A stretch of 64,000 nt of DNA from Corallium rubrum (taxonomy: Eukaryota > Cnidaria > Anthozoa > Scleralcyonacea > Coralliidae). Below the pieces are notes generated by a model. The model did not search any database and had not been told where the DNA came from. It saw only the letters and a program-made list of their open reading frames with translations. Positions 60,812 to 64,000 of this stretch are shown here, piece after piece. A program made the translations under genes and the position numbers. The first letter of the stretch is position 1. The number at the start of each line of letters is the position of its first letter. Location of the stretch: NCBI GenBank assembly GCA_964035015.1, contig OZ036007.1:12420141-12484140 (forward strand). Reading direction: 5' to 3'.

Positions 60812-61269
60812 GTAAGTTCATTAATAACCATCGACAGTGTTGGGACACTTCAACTTAAAAGGCAACATTTTCCGTTTTATGTTCCCCCGGCCCCCCTGTT
60901 CAATGTTGGTGACTATTTAAGCGCTCATTTTCACGTTCACAGCGTCCTTTCATAGGCGGCGGAACCGGGGGGGGGGCTGGGCTAAAGCCTAAAACTTTGT
61001 AAAAGTGGAAAAAAGGGGGGGGGGCTAAGCCCCCCTGCCTTTGCTCCGAAATTAAGGGTGATTATACGTTGAATATTTATACATCTTCGATATACAGCAT
61101 TTTGAGAATTCCATATCACTGCTGGGTGACAATCGTAAGAAAAATCGTGCCGTGTGATATCTCAAAACTCATTTCATGAAGTACTCCAGGTATTAGCATT
61201 TGATGACTGCTGACCAGAAGTATTATGAATGAGCCATATCGAAATTTTGAACAATGAATTGCCGTTATC
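60812..61269. other. Start of intron 14
   Basis: Non-coding. It contains runs of G near 60968 and 61016 around AAGGGGGGGGGGCTAAGCCCCC-type sequence, a small foldback relic. No exon seen. Confidence 0.45.
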
Positions 61270-62236
61270 GTCTGAGCCGACACAGTGGAAAAACGTTTGC
61301 GCATGCCCGAGAGCCTGGGTTCAAAAACGAATAATATGGCGGCAAAATGGCGGCACGTTGACGGCTATTTTAAGAGATTACAAAACACGAATTGTTGCCA
61401 TGCCAATACGTAGTGTTCGAATGATCGTTTGTACAAACAACGATGGATGTGTCCCGAAACCAAAGGTTCTTTAATCAAGGCAATCGAGTGTCAGCAAGAT
61501 CATTGAAAGGACGTTAACGTGATCGTGGTATGAGAAAGAAATTGTACTAAAAATGATGGAAGGCGCTGTCTTGAAACGTGTTTTATAAGGAATTCACTGG
61601 ACATATAAGGTTGAAATTCCCGAGGAGCAATCTTCAACACTATTCTCGTGATATATGTTTTACGACTGGAAATCGGTTTCGACGTATTTTTTTACTATTA
61701 ATCTAAAGTTTAATAGTACCATACGTCTCATTAAATCAACAGTTTTACTCGGAACTATTGCATGAGGACATTTTCAAACACATATTTGCCGACAACCTGT
61801 GTAAAATGTATTTCATGGCCGATCTGGATCTGACTGGATGGTATAAATATGGAAGCATTTTTAGTGTAAATGTTTAGTTTTTCCTTCCGTAAGGTAAGAA
61901 AAGATGTTTTTTGTAAGTGGCATGATTGTCTTGTCACGTTCGATTCAGATTTTAAAATAAAAATCGTTTTCTTCAAACCCTTGACTCTGGCCTCAATTTT
62001 TTGCGCCTTTTTCATGTTTTTTTGTCATACCGGTCTGTTTGGTGTAAAAGTTGTTTACAATTTTTCCCCCCTAAAATTTTAAACGCGCTAGCTGTTGGTA
62101 GTTTTGTCTTCAAAATGGAAGCAGGTTGTATAAAACTGTCTCGGCTTCCAACCGTCTGAATCCAAATGTGGAGGTAATGTGATGAAGTTGTTGACTGAAG
62201 AAGCAAGAAAATGTGGTTATCGGGTTGAAATTACAG

Positions 62237-62480
62237 TTCGTTTATCTCACTTCAACGAGCTCAAACGCCTTCCGAAGCGACTTGTATTTATCCTTGCAAA
62301 AGCAGTGAAAATAGTTGTAAAGGTACCCTTATTCCTTGTCCCCAGAGGCTTTTCAGTGTCTTTTATTTTCTCAACAACGAATGTATTGGAACAAGGATTT
62401 GTTGTAAACATTTGACGAAAGCTGATAATAATGAGTCCATTACAAAACACGAGAATTATTTGCCACCAAAAAAAAGAAAG
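62237..62480 (+). CDS. Possible exon with nuclear-localisation motif
   Basis: Between an acceptor TTACAG and a donor GTACGT lies an open stretch of 81 codons. It is cysteine-rich (pairs near CIYPC, CKGTLIPC and CIGTRICCKH) and ends PPKKRK, a classical nuclear-localisation motif. A start exon could not be fixed: one upstream ATG frame meets a stop before the likely donor. Because it lies within a transposon it may be part of a DNA-binding protein. Unrecognised. Confidence 0.35.
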
Positions 62481-62775
62481 GTACGTTTATTAGTTCAGTC
62501 AATGAATTTATTAAAAGCAGGGGGGTAAGCAAAAGTCTTTATGTTTAATATTTTTACTGAATTGCCTTATTTGCCTTCGGTTGCAACTTGCAGAATTTAA
62601 AAAGTTTTACACTTTAACATAAACATTGTAATAACTAATGCAATGTACAAATATCTTTGAGGAAACGAGGAAAACTATATGCTGAAAATTATATTATTAA
62701 TTAATCATTTATATGTAGACAAAAAGCTACTGCCTGTCTGACAACGCCCTTCGTACTTCCTGTAATTAAATTATC

Positions 62776-63123
62776 GTGGTTTTTTTTATCCCAAGTAAAA
62801 AAATAATAAGCATAAAAAACCAAGTGCAAACTGGTTGCTCTGTTTGTTGCCCATTGCTAAAAGCAGAGGTAAAAAAATTGGCATGTTCTTGGAATATTGG
62901 CCTTGTTTCCAAAGGGCACAGTGAGGAAGAAGAGGATCACATCAGCCCAATGGGAGAAGCAACTCAGGACAACAACCAGGATGACGATGTGCTTCCACAG
63001 CATGGCCAAGGGGCTGACTATTATCAGTGCCCAGCATTCGCCAGATCAATCAAGGAAAGAGCATCTGTGATAAAAATTGAAAATCCAAAATTTCAAAATA
63101 AGAAAGCCATGGCACTACAATAA
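62776..63123 (+). CDS. Possible 3' coding exon, unknown protein
   Basis: Open frame of 115 codons ending at a stop. It contains CSVCCPLLKAE, an acidic run (EEEEDH, QDNNQDDD) and a basic C-terminal tail. It could be the last exon of the gene that includes 62237-62480, or chance. No family is recognised. Confidence 0.3.
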   Translation: MVFFIPSKKIISIKNQVQTGCSVCCPLLKAEVKKLACSWNIGLVSKGHSEEEEDHISPMGEATQDNNQDDDVLPQHGQGADYYQCPAFARSIKERASVIKIENPKFQNKKAMALQ

Positions 63124-64000
63124 CCCTATATATTTCAGCAAAGCATAATTTGTGTAGAATATACTGTAAATAACAAATACGTATAATTAAGGAATAATGT
63201 CTATAATAAATAATTTCTACAGTAAATAATGTATATAACTTAGTATATCGGTAATAAATAATGTATATAATATGTTCAGTATATATAATGCTAATGCAAT
63301 CACTAAGTATGAATTTTGACTCTTGGGGCTATTTACATGAGCCTGGCCAGTCAAGCTAACAAAGTTAACTCGTTTGATTAAGATCTTACTGTTGCGTTAA
63401 AATTTACTTGAAATAAATTTGAAATGAGGAATTGCATGGTTTAGTTTAAACTTAATACAAAAGCATCCTAAGTTGATTCGAATTTCGACCGATTCGACCG
63501 TTTGGCTGGTTAGCCGATTAGCTTGGATAGCCCAGTTCATGTAAGTAGTCCCTTAATGATTTCTATTCTTACTCAAGCTGGCTTCAATAATGATCTACAG
63601 AGCACGATAATACCAAATCAAGCTACCTTTTCTGGTCGTAACTACGGCTATACTGCTATAGTCGATCGTGTCGTATAATTTCAAATTATTGCCTATTAAA
63701 TTTAACATTATATTGTTATGCTTACCTTTATTTTATTCAGTACTTATTGGAATGTTGAACATACGCCAAAAACAACGTATTTGTGATCCTGATTGCATTG
63801 CAACCAACGTTAAACGAAATTCACGAGTTTTCCTCCACGTTTCTTTAACGTTCCGCCATTTCCCGCCATCTTTGTTTTTATCGAAGCGGCACGCATGCGC
63901 AAACGTTTTTCCACTGTGTCGTCTGAGCCAAGAAGAAAGGCCGAAAAAAATGAAGAATAATGAAAAAATTGTTGTGGGCGGTAAAGGCTTTATAACGTTT

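Larger units (their letters stand above)
61279..63920. mobile_element. 2.64-kb TIR element with 9-bp TSD
   Basis: Termini GACACAGTGGAAAAACGTTT and exact complement are flanked by GTCTGAGCC on both sides (61270-61278 and 63921-63929). A 9-bp duplication and a G-initial terminus fit a Mutator-like element. Inverted similarity near the ends continues with GCGCATGC. The interior has possible exons (62237-62480 and 62776-63123) but no recognisable transposase core, so it is either degenerate or carries captured sequence. A smaller TIR element (about 63330-63552, GGCTATTTACATGAGCCTGG) is nested inside. Confidence 0.85.

Overview
The window is eukaryotic, AT-rich, intron-rich and dense in repeats. 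Codon-bearing exons with GT-AG borders, a Penelope-like retroelement, tRNA-derived SINE heads, many foldback elements and long tetranucleotide arrays point to an invertebrate animal. My best guess is a cnidarian, from the look of the transposon proteins; no single marker here proves it. There are no bacterial-style operons and no CRISPR array. Coordinates were read by eye, so repeat edges may be off by several bases. About two thirds of the window is the body of one plus-strand host gene, an M13 (neprilysin/ECE-type) zinc metallopeptidase. It has a short cytoplasmic tail, one membrane segment and then the peptidase ectodomain. I could chain 14 exons with compatible splice phases from 24900 to 60811, about 651 codons. 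The chain reaches the HELTH zinc motif; the last exons, with the third zinc ligand, lie beyond the right edge. The first exon and its upstream flank are duplicated in tandem (21066-21453 and 24900-25284). Both copies are intact and carry the same donor, so the gene has either two alternative starts or a relic of a duplicated gene.

Region by region. 1-16 kb: no convincing gene; nested inverted repeats, a palindromic MITE family, a 7-bp minisatellite, foldback elements and a 688-bp near-perfect palindrome inside a TIR element. 16-20.8 kb: three TIR-type elements, one with a clean 9-bp target duplication. 20.8-25.7 kb: the duplicated first exons, with a minisatellite between them. 25.7-38.9 kb: a giant first intron. 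It holds a 1.85-kb foldback element (target duplication TTAGAC) whose right arm was later invaded by an apparently complete Penelope-like element. That element has an intact 795-aa RT plus GIY-YIG protein, 448-bp direct repeats, hammerhead-ribozyme-like motifs and a 12-bp target duplication. 35-38 kb also holds SINE heads and a TCTG/TCCG array. 38.9-50 kb: M13 exons separated by introns with simple repeats, a 9-bp-TSD element and a split 14-bp minisatellite.

50.35-57.45 kb: a 7.1-kb DNA transposon sits in an M13 intron. It is bounded by CACGGCGTCACA inverted termini inside (TA)n. It carries a minus-strand three-exon gene for a 980-aa protein (N-terminal Cys cluster, coiled coil, DDE-like acidic motifs, C2H2 finger, SAP-like tail) and a facing 226-aa gene on the plus strand. 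I cannot assign its superfamily, and it is the best candidate for something undescribed. 58-60.8 kb: the M13 exons leading to the active site. 61.3-63.9 kb: another 9-bp-TSD element with possible captured or degenerate coding exons.

The most unusual sequence pattern is a set of seven foldback elements whose arms are broken at mirror-image positions by the same short sequence (usually TC facing TC) around a GC-rich NNN loop. Apart from the transposon-encoded proteins, the M13 peptidase is the only gene I can support.
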